From Desmodesmus armatus (Eukaryota > Chlorophyta > Chlorophyceae > Sphaeropleales > Scenedesmaceae), in the NCBI GenBank assembly GCA_007449985.2, contig VIIQ02000039.1, positions 434,001 to 498,000 on the forward strand: DNA of 64,000 nt. The letters run 5' to 3'. Positions within the stretch are counted from its first letter, which is position 1. Each line of letters starts with the position of its first letter. Positions 32,860 to 46,200 of this stretch are shown piece by piece. Under the pieces are notes generated by a model, which had not been told where the DNA came from, made no database searches, and saw nothing but the letters and a program-made list of their open reading frames with translations. The position numbers were made by a program, and so were the translations under genes.

Positions 32860-35020
32860 GAAGGCTTGCTGATGTCACCAGTCAATTTGAGGCGGGAGTG
32901 GGCCTCCCTCGGCTCGCGCAAGCTCCCAAACCTGTGTCGTGTTGATATGGTGCCGATAAAACAGTGTAAGATGCCGTTGAAAAGCTGCCAGCCTGACGGG
33001 GTTTCATGAATGGAGGACTGGTGCGTGAAGAGACCTTCAAAGTAAGGCCTAGCATTGTTCGATCACACTCTCAAACCCTCCTGATGCAATTGCGCTGTGC
33101 CACGGCACTGTCCTTGCTTTGCGCGGACAGGGAAGCTGTTGGAGCTTGCTCTTTAACTGTTACCATGTGCGCGCTCTTTTGTCTGCAGTATGGTAGGGCA
33201 ATCGTATCAAAAGTTGCATCATTTAGAACAGATAGCGAAAGCAGACCAGATCCTGCTGCAGCCCAAAATGATCTCAGTAAAAACCCCAGTGCAAGGGCGT
33301 CTGAAGCAGATTGAGGTTGAACAACCGTACAACTAAATTAAATTTGTTTCAGTGGGCCGATAGTGTGGTCTACAATTATCTGGTCCAGTATCTACAGTTG
33401 GCGCGCATACCCAAACACTACTTGCGAATACAAAAGCAGGCAGGCGCCACAAACACAGATTCTGGGGTGGTCTTGCAACAGCTAGCCGGATGCTGCCGCT
33501 GGTCCAAACAGGGTAGCCGACTGATGACAGGTCAACAGGCTGCAAGTGCAGATGTTCTTCTCATGTACTGCATGCCAACACACCCTCCCGAGTCACGGAT
33601 GCCAACACAAACATGGGTGGCACGTCAGACATCTGCAAGGAACACAGGTACTGTTGACGCCTGTAGCCAACCATCAGGACAGAGGTGGCAACCGCAAACT
33701 CAGGGGGTCAGGCTGTGCAAAGCAATGGTGCCTGGGGGCCTGTACTCTGCTCACTGTTGCACATGTGTCTGCCTGTGATTGCAGACAGAGCACACCGCAC
33801 GTCCTCGGGGTATAGATTACATAACTGGTACAATAAGTACAGTTGCAGATGGCAAAACATAAGACGTACCATGTGTTAAGAGGTAGCCAGGGGCAAACAG
33901 AGAAACATCAAGCTGTCCACTCTACGATTCATCAAGACAGTCAAAGAGACATGACTGATAGCTGCGTCTTTGTAAACCACACATCACCAGGCTCTCAAGA
34001 CTCCACCACAACCCCTCGGCATCATGCACACCAGGCAGGTCACACAAGCAAACCGCAAACACTCTTGCATAAAAGAAAACAAAACAAAAACAGGAGCACA
34101 GCCCAACACGAAAACACCAGCTTGGCTGCCAATACCAGCTGGCAACTTCCTGGCCTGCAAGCAAGCAACCCCACACCACTGGGTAGCTGTGAGCAAGCTG
34201 CCTTGTGCCAATTCTAGGCAACTGCACTTGCAAGCCTGAAACTGTCAAAGCAGTCACTGAGCAACCCACATACGTCACCCCAAGGCTCAAAGACACACTT
34301 GCAGTGCCCCAGGCCTCAGTGTCGCACACCCCAATGCACAGCACATCTGTTTGCATGCTTCCATTGCTGATGACAACACACCATCACACAGCAGAAACTC
34401 CACCTGTTGCCCAGGAAACCTGTTCGACGATAGGTCAACATGCATGGCGAAACAACAACATCGTGTCGCATCCTGCACAGTTTTGACACACAACCCACCC
34501 CACATGAGTGCCGCCGCAAAGGGTCAGTTGCTTTTGCAGCAACACCGTGCTGTATGCAAAGCATCGTCCCTGCATGCCAGCACTACAACAACCTGCAATC
34601 ACACTGCTGCTGCTGCTGCTGCTGCTGCAGCATCCTGCTTTGTCACCACCGGCAGACCCAAAACAACACCACAGCACGACAAAGAGGTCACACCAACATG
34701 TCGTGTCAACACAAGTGCCACCTCCCTCCCTTTCCCCCCGCTGCCAATTTAGCTGCACACTGCTGATACATGCTGGTATCGTACACTCACTGTGGCCCAC
34801 AGAACACAAGCACAGCCAGCTGCTAAACAAACACAGCAGCTCCTCTTCAGGCTGCAAGCCCCCTGCCCAACCCCAGCAGCTCCAGCCCCAGGCTGCAAGC
34901 TGCTCATCAGCTCCACTTGACTTCACCGCCTTATGCCCCGGGGACCTCGACCCCATCCCCAGCCCCTGTCCAAGTCAAACTGCAAGTCTGCAAGCAGCTT
35001 GGGCCTCCCTCCACGCTAGG
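32860..35020. other. Spacer between copies III and IV
   Basis: No supported gene. Part (about 34280-34340) resembles sequence downstream of copy V near 42330 (CTCAAAG..ACACTTGCAGTGCC), suggesting a shared 3' UTR or spacer duplicated with the array unit. Confidence 0.45.
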
Positions 35021-35025
35021 ACCCC

Positions 35026-38000
35026 TCAGCGCCCCCTCAGCTGCAAGTGAAACCTGTGCTCCAAGCTCACCCTACCCGCCTTGTAATCCCAGTTCAGGCC
35101 AGGTACGGCCCGTATGAAGCCCTCCAAACTACCAAAGTGGGCCACAACAGCAGCCGGCACAGGCTGCTCCTTCAACAGGGTGCTGCTGCTGATGCTGACT
35201 GGCGGCTGCATGATCTCCACTTTCGCTGCCAGCTGCTGCAGCCAGCCCCGTGCCTGCTCTTTTATGGCCGGCGGCATGGGTTCGCGCTGCAGCTGCTGGT
35301 GCTGGTTGTGGTTGCTTCTGGTTGCAGCAGAAGCCCCGGAACCATCCGTGCCCTTGCTGTCACCCACACCACCCCCACCACCAGCAGCCTCCCGCCGCAG
35401 CTCCCGATGCAGCGCTGGCTCCAAACCCACCAAAGTAGTGAAGGGGTCAAAGTGCAGGCCCGGAATCGAGCTGTACACTCGGTCCGGGTTTCTAGAGAAG
35501 AACCCCATCACAACCTCTGGGATAGGTGCCCGCTGCCTGATCTGTTGCCGCCACAGCCTGGTAGGGGGATTGGTCAGCGGCAGCACTACCGCCACCTGCT
35601 GCAGCCACCGCCGGACCTCATTCTGCGCCCATACAGGCAGCTGACCGCCCAGCTGCCCAGCAGCAGCAGTAGCAGCAGCAGCCGGCCCGCTTCCCTGCCG
35701 CCCTAGCCCCTCCATGACGCCGTCCCCTACCCGCACCGCACCCGGCCCCTGGCTGCTGCTGTCGCTGTCAGGAACCCCGGCTTGCCGCCTCAGCAGCATG
35801 TGCACGTGGGGATCCAGTGTCACGCAGTCCTGCAGCCCGGCCCAGAGCAGTGCAGAAGTGCCCTTCACAAACCGCACGAGGCCCCCATAGTGATCCAGCA
35901 CGCACTGCGGCACCGGCAGCACGTCCTTGAACTCGCCGATGGCCAGGTACGGTGCAGGGAGGCCCGGCTTCAGCAGCAGCGCCAGCTGCTGCAGCCATAC
36001 CTCCACCGCAACACGCACCTTCCCTTCTATATACTTCCGGGCCACGAAGCTGCCGCTGCCACTGCCACTGCTGCTGATGCTGCCTGGGGGGGGGGGGATA
36101 CGCGCCGCCATTCCCGCCGGCCCCTGGCTCGTCTTTGATCACACCAGGCGGCGGTGGAGCCTGGAACGGCAGAGCATGCAGGGGCATCTTAGTGCGTAGT
36201 GTCACCCCTGCTGCTTTGGCAGCCTCCCGAAGCTTCCGGTGAGCCTCTGGCAGCAGACTGACGTGGTGGTGCTTCGGACCCATGAGCAGTAGCTCCGGGG
36301 TGTCCTCCACAAACTGCAGAATACCGCCGTAGTGCCGCACCAGGAGCTCAGGGACGGGGACTGTGTGCTTGAAATCGAAGACCCAGATGTGGTCTGCAGG
36401 GGAGTCCCCCTCGGCAGGCCGCAGCAGCAGCGCCATCTGCATCAGCCACTCATGCGTCAGCTGTTGGAGGGTGCCCTCGTCGACAGCAGTGCCTTTGCCG
36501 CTGCCGCCCGGCACAACAGCCCTGCCGCTGCTGCCCAGGCGCCAGCTGTACACTGGGCCACCAACCCGCTGCTGCTGCTGCTCTGACTTGACCTTGGGGG
36601 CAGCAGCAGCAGCACCCTCAGCAGCGCGTTTGTCACCGCTGCTGCCGCTGCGCTTGTTGGACGGCGGGGCGCGCCCCACGACCACCTCAAACTTCCGTTT
36701 GCTGCAGCCGTCAGCTGGGCTGCCCGGCGCACCCTGCTGCGTCGCTGCTGCTGCTGCTGCTGCTTTGACTTCCCCGTCCCCTGCAGCAGGACCCTGACCC
36801 TCAGGCTGCTGCAGTCCGACAGCACCGGCCGCTGCTTGCTGTTCTGCAGCTGCGAGCTGCAGACGGATGGGCTGGGTTATGTTGGCGCCAAAGCGCGGGC
36901 GCTTCCTGGCGCTCGTTGCCCCAGGCGCATCTGCAGCAGCAGCAGCATGAGCAGGGGAGCCACTCGCCTCGCCGCTGCTGCTGGCAGCAACCCCGCCAGC
37001 GGCAGCAGCAGGTGCTGCGCCTGCTGGTGTTGCCGGGGGTGGTAGTGCTGGTGTGTCTGAGGCTGCAGCAGATGGACTCCACGGAGGGGAGGCTGGCGCC
37101 AGCGCAGCATTGTCCCCTGGTCCGTCCAAAGGCCGTTTCACGGCACCTGGCCGCTGCGCGTAGGTGTTGGCCGCCTTGTGTGCCGCAGCTTCGGCTGCAG
37201 ATGCAGCAGCAGCAGCAGCAGCCAGGGCGGCAGCGGCAGCAGAGCCAGGGTAGGCGGGCGCCTTGCTGGCACCTGCGCTGCCATGGGCTGCTGCTGCTCC
37301 TACACTGCCTGTAGCTGCTGCTGCTGCTGCTGACGAACCAGGTGCCTTGCCGGTACTTGCACTCCCGAAGGCTGCTGCTGCCCCTGCTGTATGCACCGCT
37401 GCTGCTGCTGAATTGGCAGGAGCATTCCTGGCTGGGCCAGCTGCTGGCCCTGCACCACAGACAGCATTTCCTGCTGCTGCAGCAGCTGCTACAGCCACCG
37501 CTGGGACACCAGCGGCCCTGTTGTTGTCCTGTCCTGCACGCGCTGCTGGGCTGCCGGTGGCTGCTGCATGCTGCAGCAGCTGCATGGGCTGTACTGCTTG
37601 GTGCTGGCCCTCCTGCGGCTCCTGCTTCACACACGGCTGCTGCTGCCACTGCTGCTGTAGCTGTGGGGCCGCTGCAGCATGACCATGCTGCTGGTGCTGC
37701 TGCTGTTGCGCGGTCATGGAGTCTGCAACATGTGCAGCATGTGCAGCATCACCGGCAGCAGCAGTTTGCGCAGGTGGCGCAAAGGCCGTTTGAGCAGATT
37801 CGCCACTGGGCAGCAGCTGCAGCAGCTGCTGCAGCTGTGAGCTTGGCGGCTGCATGTGCTGAGCATCTGGCAGCTGCAGGTGGTGGGAGTCCGATGGGCC
37901 GGCCTGGTTTTGCTCCCTACTAGGTAGGTAAGACTGCTGCTGCTGCTGTTGCGGCAGCAGTTGCGGCAGCGGAAGCGGCTGCCACTGCTGCTGCTGCTGC

Positions 38001-40683
38001 AACTGTCCAGATATGTGAGGCTGCAGCTGCTGCTGGGACACTCCAGCAGAACCTTCGCTGGACACTGGTGCTGGTGCTGCTGCTACCGTCAGCAGGCCTG
38101 CAGCAGCGCTGTCTGTCACCTGTGCCGGGAGCACCTGCTGCTGCTGCTGCTGCTGCTGCTGACCGGCGTCCGCACCCGTCATCAGCACGTCTGTAGCGAC
38201 AAGCCCTGCAATGACAGTGTTGGGCACTGCCATGCAGGGCTGCTCAAAGCCAGGCAAGGGCTGCTGCTGGAGCTGCTGCTGCTGCTGGCCGGCGTCTTCC
38301 ATCAGCACATCTGTGCTGACCAGTCCTGCAGTGGCAGCAGCAGGCGCTGCCATGCAGAGCTGCTCAGAGCCAGGCAGGGACCTCCAAGGCACAAAGTCAG
38401 TCACCGGCCGCGGCTGCTGTCCTGCCAGCTTGCACTGCATGTAGTGCTGCCAGGCTGCGGCAGCACCCTGCAGCAGCTGATTGAAGTGCCCTGCTGTCAG
38501 TGGCTGGTCAGGGGACTCTGGCTGCTGCTGTGGATTCAGCTCAACGAACTGCAGAATCTGCAAACAGCAAAGCAGGCGGCGGTCAGAGAGCAACACAGCA
38601 CAGGCACCATGCGCATTAGCACAATTGCTGTCAGTGTTGGTATCACCCTGAGTGTTTTGACTCACAGACACAGAAGTGATGAGACACAGACAAGCCAGCA
38701 ACAGGCAAGCCAGCACAAAGAACAACAACAACACAATCTTTTGTGACTGCATCTGCTGGTGTTGCTGCCCCACACTCAATGCCCCGTCGTGTGCTGTTTG
38801 CTGGGTTCTGCTTGCTGCCTGCAGCAGCAACACAAGGATCATAGTCAGGCTGTACGGCACACTACACAGAAGCAAACCCCACTCTCACATGCTCGCTGGT
38901 CCAGTTGGGTGGAGGCAGCTTCTTGATGAGGCTGCCGACTGCCTCCAGCCCAGCCCGGCCTGCCTCCTGGAGCAGCCCAGGTTCATAGCCAGCTGCTGAC
39001 ATCTCAGCTTGCTCCTGCAGTGACAGTAACAGGCCACAAGACAGGAGTTGGCAAGGCACACTGTCATTCCAGTCGGATACAGTACAGCATGATTTTGTAC
39101 AGTACAGTTTAATACAATACAGCCATTGCTACTAGCTCAGGTTTGCAGCCAGTTGCTGACATCTCAATGTTCTCCTGCAGTAACAGGCCACATATGCAGG
39201 ATTTGGCATGGAAGGCATTCCATCCCAATCAGATGCAACCTGGTACTGCGCCATCAGCATGCACTGGCCTGCACCAGGCCTGGGCCCAGCGGCTACTTTG
39301 GGTGAGTCAGTGCACCTGCAGCAAGCAGTGGCCTGGCATTTACCCCTTCCCACTGCAGCAGAACAGCACCACGCATATGCAACCCATGCCCTTACTCCTG
39401 CTGAGTACAGAACACATAAAGGATGCCATGCTGACGTCTGTTCACATATCATCTCTCACCTGCTCGTGCACGTTGATGGCTCCCTCCATGCTGCACGCTG
39501 TCTGCAGCCGCCAGGCCATGTGGGCAACGTCAAACACACTCAGCTCCCGCAGCATACGCGCCTGCTGTAGGGCCGCCACTTCACAGCACAGGAACTGCAG
39601 CAGGAAATGACAGACAGCCGAACAGGAGGCAGCTAGTAATGAGTTTCAAGTGTCGTGTGCTTGTCTAACTCATCAGACACGCATGCGCTGCGGGTCACAG
39701 TGATACCTGCATCACCAAAGCAGTAACCAGGCAGGCTTGTACATGCAGACCAACCTGCAGTATGCTGAGTGTGTGCTGCATAGCACGGCTGTTGTTCAGC
39801 TGCAAGCTACGACCAAATACACTGTGCCAAAAACAGACACCGCTACTATGCATGTGCGGACAACATCCATTGTGGGTACAATTGCCTACCTGATAGTCCT
39901 GCACCTCAGCCAGCAGCCCCTCCCTCATTGCTCCTGCGCGCACCCTGTCACCCCCCACCAGCACCACTGTCGCGTCTGCAGGGTCACCATTAGGCGCCAC
40001 CTCCACAGCTGACACCTGACGCAGACGCCAGGGGATGCTGATGCTGCACTGCTGCTGCTGGAGGTTGCCTGATGGCACCAGCACAAACATGCCATTGAGC
40101 AGTGGCAGTTTCATGCCAAGGTGCGCCTCCACCCACTGTTGCACCCGCAGGAACTGCAGTAGATCGCTGTATGGTACATGGATTGGGTTGAGGTTGGTTG
40201 GGGTCGGCAGCAGGAGCTCCTGCGCAAGGTCAAACACACGCCAGCATGTTTACAATGTTCAGTCTGCACAGTCTGACGCCAGTAGGCACTTGCACCCTGC
40301 ACTGTGGCATGCATCTGTCTAAAAACTTGTACGCAGGAAGGAACACACGGATGTTGTCGATGGCAAGACAGATGCCAACCTGGTACCCTGGTCAATTATA
40401 GTGTGCCACCGCACACGCACAGTTGCAATGACCAGGCTGCTGAGGGTTCCTGGTTGCAGCAAGGCACTGTCCTATGTTGGCAAAGTCCCTGCTTGCTGGC
40501 TACGGCTTGCAGGACACGGGCTTGTGTCCCACACAATCAGCAGAGTAAAGGGAGACTCACCAGCACAGATGGCTGCTTCAGCAAAACCTGGTCCAACAAT
40601 GGTCTTGACTGTGGGGCACTGAGAGGGGCTGCTGCAGCTGAGCTGCAGACAGGTGGCTGCACTACAGTGCTGGTCTGCTGCAT
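35026..40683 (-). CDS. Array copy IV: Q/A-rich protein with four repeated winged-helix-like domains
   Basis: Exons: Z 40561-40683 (41 codons, opens MQQTSTVVQPP, ends LLDQVLLKQPSVL), A 39890-40219 (110 codons), B 39460-39594 (135 bp), C 38889-39014 (126 bp), D from 38557 to the stop at 35026. D opens ILQFVELNPQQQPESPDQP and includes AAAAWQHYMQCKLAGQQPRP, Gln and Ala runs, SUMO-like VKQEP, VKSEQ and IKDEP, and two basic motifs (RKRPRFGAN and CSKRKFEVVVG) shared with copy V. Four domains follow at about 36210-36450, 35800-35990, 35400-35620 and 35045-35240. Domain 2 reads VWLQQLALLLKPGLPAPYLA, then VLPVPQCVLDHYGG. The reading frame changes once, at the run of about 13 C near 36088 (coding strand), inside a proline stretch; one base more or fewer there would restore it. 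Closest relative within the window is copy V. Confidence 0.78.
38985..39180 (-). repeat. Duplicated start of exon C in copy IV
   Basis: Exon C of copy IV begins at 39014. A diverged second copy of its first part, with a CTGCAG acceptor, lies at about 39133-39180. The intron between holds the shared phrase TGCAGTGACAGTAACAGGCC / TGCAGTAACAGGCC and several CAGTACAG-type repeats. The same exon start is duplicated in copy II. Confidence 0.6.
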
Positions 40684-40689
40684 TTGATG

Positions 40690-43195
40690 GTCAGTTTGGG
40701 ACACTACTTGGCCAAGGTCTGGCGCTCCTCTGCTCTCGTTTGCAGCTTACGGACAGGCTGTTTTGGTCCTAGACACGGCCAGTTCACTCAGCTGCGCCTG
40801 CTGGGCTCCGTTGCGACAACATGCTGCCCACAGTTGTACATGCTCTCGCACGTGAAGACCTGTGGCATAATTAAGATCAAGGTAACATCAGAGCGTGGCA
40901 AGCACGGTAAACAAAGCAGTAGAGCCACAGTATCGGGAGAACTGAAAAGAGAAGGAAAGGAACAGCTATCCGCGATGCTCTACCACACCATCTTTGCTAG
41001 CTTATAACGCCTATAGGGTCGTTATCGAGGGCACCGCTCAGTAAGTGGTCATTTTCGTGGCAAGTCATGCGCGTGGTTACTTCCATGGGCCATGAATTAG
41101 ACAATTGATCGTGTCGATGAGGGAAAACGCTGTCTCCAGAACCCTTCTGGCTGTCTGTGACAAGAGCTACTCCGGCCCAAAACCTCCCACCACCGATGAA
41201 ACTTTTTCTTACTACCGGATTGGGGCGTACTAAACCCGAACCCTAGTTGTGAAAAGGCGGTATATGAGCCGCAACTGTTGGAAAGTATCCTGTAATCATT
41301 TTGTGCGCCTTGATTCGGCGCGAGTGCACCATGATCGGCGCCCTTGAAGTCCTGACAGTGGGCTGGATGCAACTGTATTGGCAGCATGCGAATGTGTGGC
41401 TGGACACCCTTGTTAGCTTTGCAAACCAAAGCTCACGAATGCCAGCATGCAACTTCTAGTGTCGCACGTGGTGATGATGACCCAACAGCCTGGCACATCA
41501 GTCACTGAGTGGCATACGCCAACATGGATATGGACATGGACATGGACACCGCTGAAGGTTCATAACAGTTTCGCAGACAAGTGCCACAGCCCCCATGAAT
41601 TGAACCCTTCCCTGCTGGTTGAGTGAGTAATTTGGTCAGCCTATTTGCCCAGGCTGCTGGCGATCTGGCGGTTGTCAGGATGCTGTTGCAATTCCTCCAA
41701 CATCGGCACAGGGCAATTCTGCAGGAGCTGCTCCTGCAGGCCACCAATGCTGGCAGCAGAAGCTGACACAGCCGCAGATGACAAGTGTAGCTCATCAAAG
41801 ATTTTACTGTGTCAGCCCCAGCGTGCGCGCCATGCGCGGCACACATGCCGCAGTGTGACGTGTGTCAGCATATGCTGCATCCTGATGCATCCTGATGCAT
41901 CCTGACAGCCTACATGACTGCCAGTTGCAGTTGCACAATCGCCCACTGCATGCCAACTTGGCAGGCTGCCCTTCCATGCTGGCTTCACCCCGCATACGCA
42001 TGCTCCTCCTGCCTACTAGGTAGTACCACCCACCAGCAGCAAGAAAGATATTTCTGAAGAAAGATATCTTCTGAACAGAGCAAGGCAGGGGGACAAAACA
42101 CAATATGCTACCGCCCTCAAACACGCTGGGCAGTCACGCATCAAACCAGGGGAAACAACATAATTCCATTGTCACACAAGTTACTTTGCACACTGCTCAA
42201 GCAGTCAGAACAATGGCAACACTTGCCGGCATAACCCATCAGGCCCCCGCATCCTGACAGGCAGTGCAACATGCAGCCGTTGAACCACAGTCAAGGCAAA
42301 TCAGGGAGAGCTTTTTTGGTGTCAGTATGGCTCAAAGCACACTTGCAGTGCCAATACATGCCTGTGCAGCTACACAACGGCTGGCTGCAGAAGCCTTCTC
42401 CCCACAATGCCGATGCCAAGTGGCCATACACCAGCACCGAATTCAACACACACATGCCATGCCTTTGCACACCATCGCCATCCTTGCACAATCCTGATCG
42501 GGCTGAGACTCGACTAGACGTTCATGGCACCCTTTCATTCTTAATGTCCCACAGGGACCTGCATGCACTCTCTCCTGATAAACACAGCAAGCCGCACGAC
42601 AGCATCTGTGCCAACATGGCATACAGCAGTCAAGGTGGATGCTATGGATGGTGTGACAACATCATGAGGGCCAGCCCTGCGCATCCCTGCTGGTTTGCAT
42701 GCCGGCGGCTATTCCAGCTGATTGCGCACGACACTGTGTGGCATGTCGGTGCCAGTGGCAAAAAAGCAGACTAATGTGCTAGACGACCAATTCTGCAGTA
42801 AGCACGTGCCGCATGCAACCAGCTTGCATGTCCACCACAGCGAATTCTGCGCGCACACTCACGCTGCTGCAGATCATATAAGTGCAGCCTAAGAACTACA
42901 GCACCCACAGCAAGGTGCACCCGTCACACAACACCTGCAATAACAGTGAGCGTTTCTTCACGTCGTGGCACGTGAACGAATCATTCAATCATGCAAACAC
43001 ATGCAGATATCAATCAGCCACCGCCCGCCACCCTCACCACAAAAAAATAACCTCCTGCATTTGCATTGCACGCTGCCAGCCCCATGAAACTGTATACAAC
43101 AAAATCCCCACTTGTGGCACAAACACACTCAACGGGGCTGCACATATACATGATCATCATGTGTACGGTACACACCGCCCTAGCCTGCAGACTCA
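40690..43195. other. Spacer between copies IV and V
   Basis: No supported gene. 42260-42500 shares short blocks with the region 3' of copy IV. Short repeats only. Confidence 0.45.
41873..41905 (+). repeat. 12-bp tandem repeat
   Basis: GCATCCTGATGCATCCTGAT in just under three 10-12 bp units, followed by a decayed one. Confidence 0.7.
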
Positions 43196-43200
43196 GCTGC

Positions 43201-46200
43201 TCATCGCTTCATCCCGTGCCTCAGCTGTGACAAATGAAAACTGTGCTCCAAGCTAACTGTGCCCGTCTCAGCATCCCAGCACAGGCCGGGTACAGCCCGT
43301 ATGTACCCCTCCACACTGCCAAAGTGGGCCACAACAGCAGCCGGCACGGGCTGCTCCTGCACCAGGGCGCTGCTGCTGATGCTGACCGGCGGCAGTTTGA
43401 TCTCTACTGCCGCCGCCAGCTGCTGCAGCCAAGCACGTGCCTGCAGCTGCACGGCCTTTGGCATGGGGCCATGCTGCTGCTGCTGCTGCTGCTGCTCCTG
43501 AGGCTGCGGCAACGGCGGCTGCTGCTGCTGCGTAGACGTCCGCTGCTGCTGCAAAGGCCGATGCTGCTGCTGCTGCTGCGGCGGCGGCGGCGGCACCATC
43601 CGCGGCTGCCGTTGCTGCTGCGGCACCATCCGCTCCAGCTGCTGCGGTGCCAGAGGCAATGGCCGCTGCTGCTGCTGCTGCAACTGCAACTGCCGCTGCT
43701 GCAGCCGCTGCTGCTGCTGCAACAACATCCGCTGCTGCTGTTGCTGCTGCGGCGGCGGTGGCGGCGGCAGTGTCCGCTGCTGCTGCTGCTGCACCATCGG
43801 CCGCTGCTGCTGCTGCTGGTGGTGGTGATGGTGGATGGCGTCGTTGCTGGCAACAGACGCCGCCCCAAACTGCCAACCGCATGTGCTCCCAAGGTTGCCC
43901 TGCAAGCCACTGCCACTGCCATTCCGTGCTGCCTCCTCACCCTGCAGCAGCTGCGGCGGCGGCTGGGGGCTGCTGCTGTCTCCATCACACACCCCAGCCC
44001 TCCTTCTCAGCTCCAGGTGCAGCTGAGCATCAAGCCCAACGCAGTCTGTGGGCCCACGCCAGCACAGGGCAGGATGTTACATCACAAACTGCAAGGCACA
44101 AGGGGGATGCATGCGCACGTGCTTTTAGCTCAGCACACATGACCTTAGCAGGCAGGCTTGCCCAAACACTCAGCATCCAAATCACTGTGTCTGCATGCCC
44201 AAACAGACAAACATGCTACAGGCAACTGACTTGACACACCATCAGGCCACCAATGAGCTGTGGTCACCTGGCTGGGTATGGGCAGCAAAGGCCAAGGCAA
44301 CAAAAACACCTTGGCCCCTGCCCCCACTTTTGACTAGTTGAGTGGCTCCAACAGGTAAAAAAAATTGGCCACGACACTCACGCGCTTGAAGCCGGCATAG
44401 AAGCTGATAACGCAGTCAGGCACCGGTAGCTGGGACCTCAAAACCTCCAGGGAGACATATGGCGGGGGGTGACCCGGCTTCACCAGCACTGCCAGCTGCT
44501 GCAGCCATGCGTCTTGCGCAGCCCAAACCTTGGCACAAGGCACTGGCGGCAGGAAGTGCCGGGAGCCTCCTGCTGTGCCAGATGGAGATCGCAGCGGCAT
44601 GGCCCCCCTGAAATACAAAAGCAGCGGGCGCGGGCTTGACAAATGGTACAGACAAAAATCCAGCGACCCAACCTGCTACCTATCTACTACCTGACCTTAC
44701 TGCGTGCTACATACTCCCTACTTGTCTGTACGCTTGACAGCTGCTCGACCAATCTTGTCGGCATCTGGACCCTACTGTGCGCATGCAAGCAGCTGAGAAC
44801 ACTAAAGGAAAACCCCAGGCACATGACTAACAATTGACAGACACGTGTCACAGGAAGACATTGATGCAAGGATGAAATGCAGCATAAGCAACTAAAGTAA
44901 AATTACTGTTACTGTTGTTGTGTATTACCTGTTGAGCAGTGTCACCCCTGCTGCTGCAGCTGACTCTCGTAGCTCCCTGTGAGCATCAGGCAGCAGCCCG
45001 ACGTGGTTCTCCGGCGCACTGAACCTCAGCTCAGGCGTCGCTATCACAAAAGCAAGCACGCCCCCGTAGTGCCGCGCGACAGCTTCAGGGATGGGCAGCC
45101 GCGATTTGAAGTCAGACAGGCCAATGTGGTCAGCGGGGGTGTTACCCGCTGCAGGCCGGAGCAGCGCAAGCTGCTGTAGCCATAGCTCCACTTGTGTACT
45201 GACACTGCTGTCGTTGCCAGTGGGAGGTGCCGTTGTCGGCTGCCTGGCACTGCTGCCGTTCCCGGCGACAGCAGCAGCGTCAGGCAGCCGGCGGCTGCCC
45301 ACCCCAGCAGCACAGTCGCTGGTGCTGCTGCTGCTGGCCAGGTGCATGCTGCAGGCACCCACCCTCTGCTGCTCGTGGCTGCTGCCTGCAACAGCCCCAG
45401 CACATTTGTCAGCACTGCTGCTGCTGGTTCTCACAGCAAGGTTGGATTGGGACACCCCTCCTGTGAAGACCTCAAACTTCCGCTTGCTGCTGCCGACATC
45501 AGCAGTTGTGGCAGCCACATCCCGCTGCTGAAATGCATCAGCAGCGATCTCAGCAGTGATGTGGCACAATGGCTGGCGCTGCTGTTGCTGCTGCTGCTGC
45601 TGTTGCTGATGCTCGCCAGCACCAGCTGCTCCTTGCGGCCCAGAAGCCAGCTGCATTCGTATGGGCTCGCCCACGTTGGCCCCAAAACATGGACGCTTTC
45701 TGCTGTCAGGTACGCTGCCTGCTGCTCCTTCTGCCCCTGCGTTACTGACGGCTGCTGCCGCTGCAGCCGCCGTTGCTGCTGCTGTCTGTCCTGCAAGCGC
45801 TTGGTTGCTGCCGCTTGCTGCTGGATGATGTACCGCCTGCTGCTCCTGCTTCGTGCGCTGCTGCTGCTGCTGCTGTGGGCCTGCTGCGGCATCCACATGC
45901 TGCTGCTGCTGCTGCTGCTGCTGTCCCCTGACGGTCGAGTCTGCACAGTCCGCGGCAGCAGCAGCTTGCGCAGGCAGTACAAACCCCGTCTGTGCAGATC
46001 CAACACTATGCAGCAGCTGCAGCGGTTGCTGCAGCTGCTGCGCGTGCTGTTCATCTGGCAGCTCGACGTGGTACTCAGCTGAAGACACAGTCTGCCTGAG
46101 CCCCTTATCAAGCAGTGGTGTGGGCTCTGACTGGTGCTGCTGCTGCGCAAGCGGCGACTGCTGCTGCTGCTGCAGTGGTGGCACCCCGTGGCCTGGCGAC

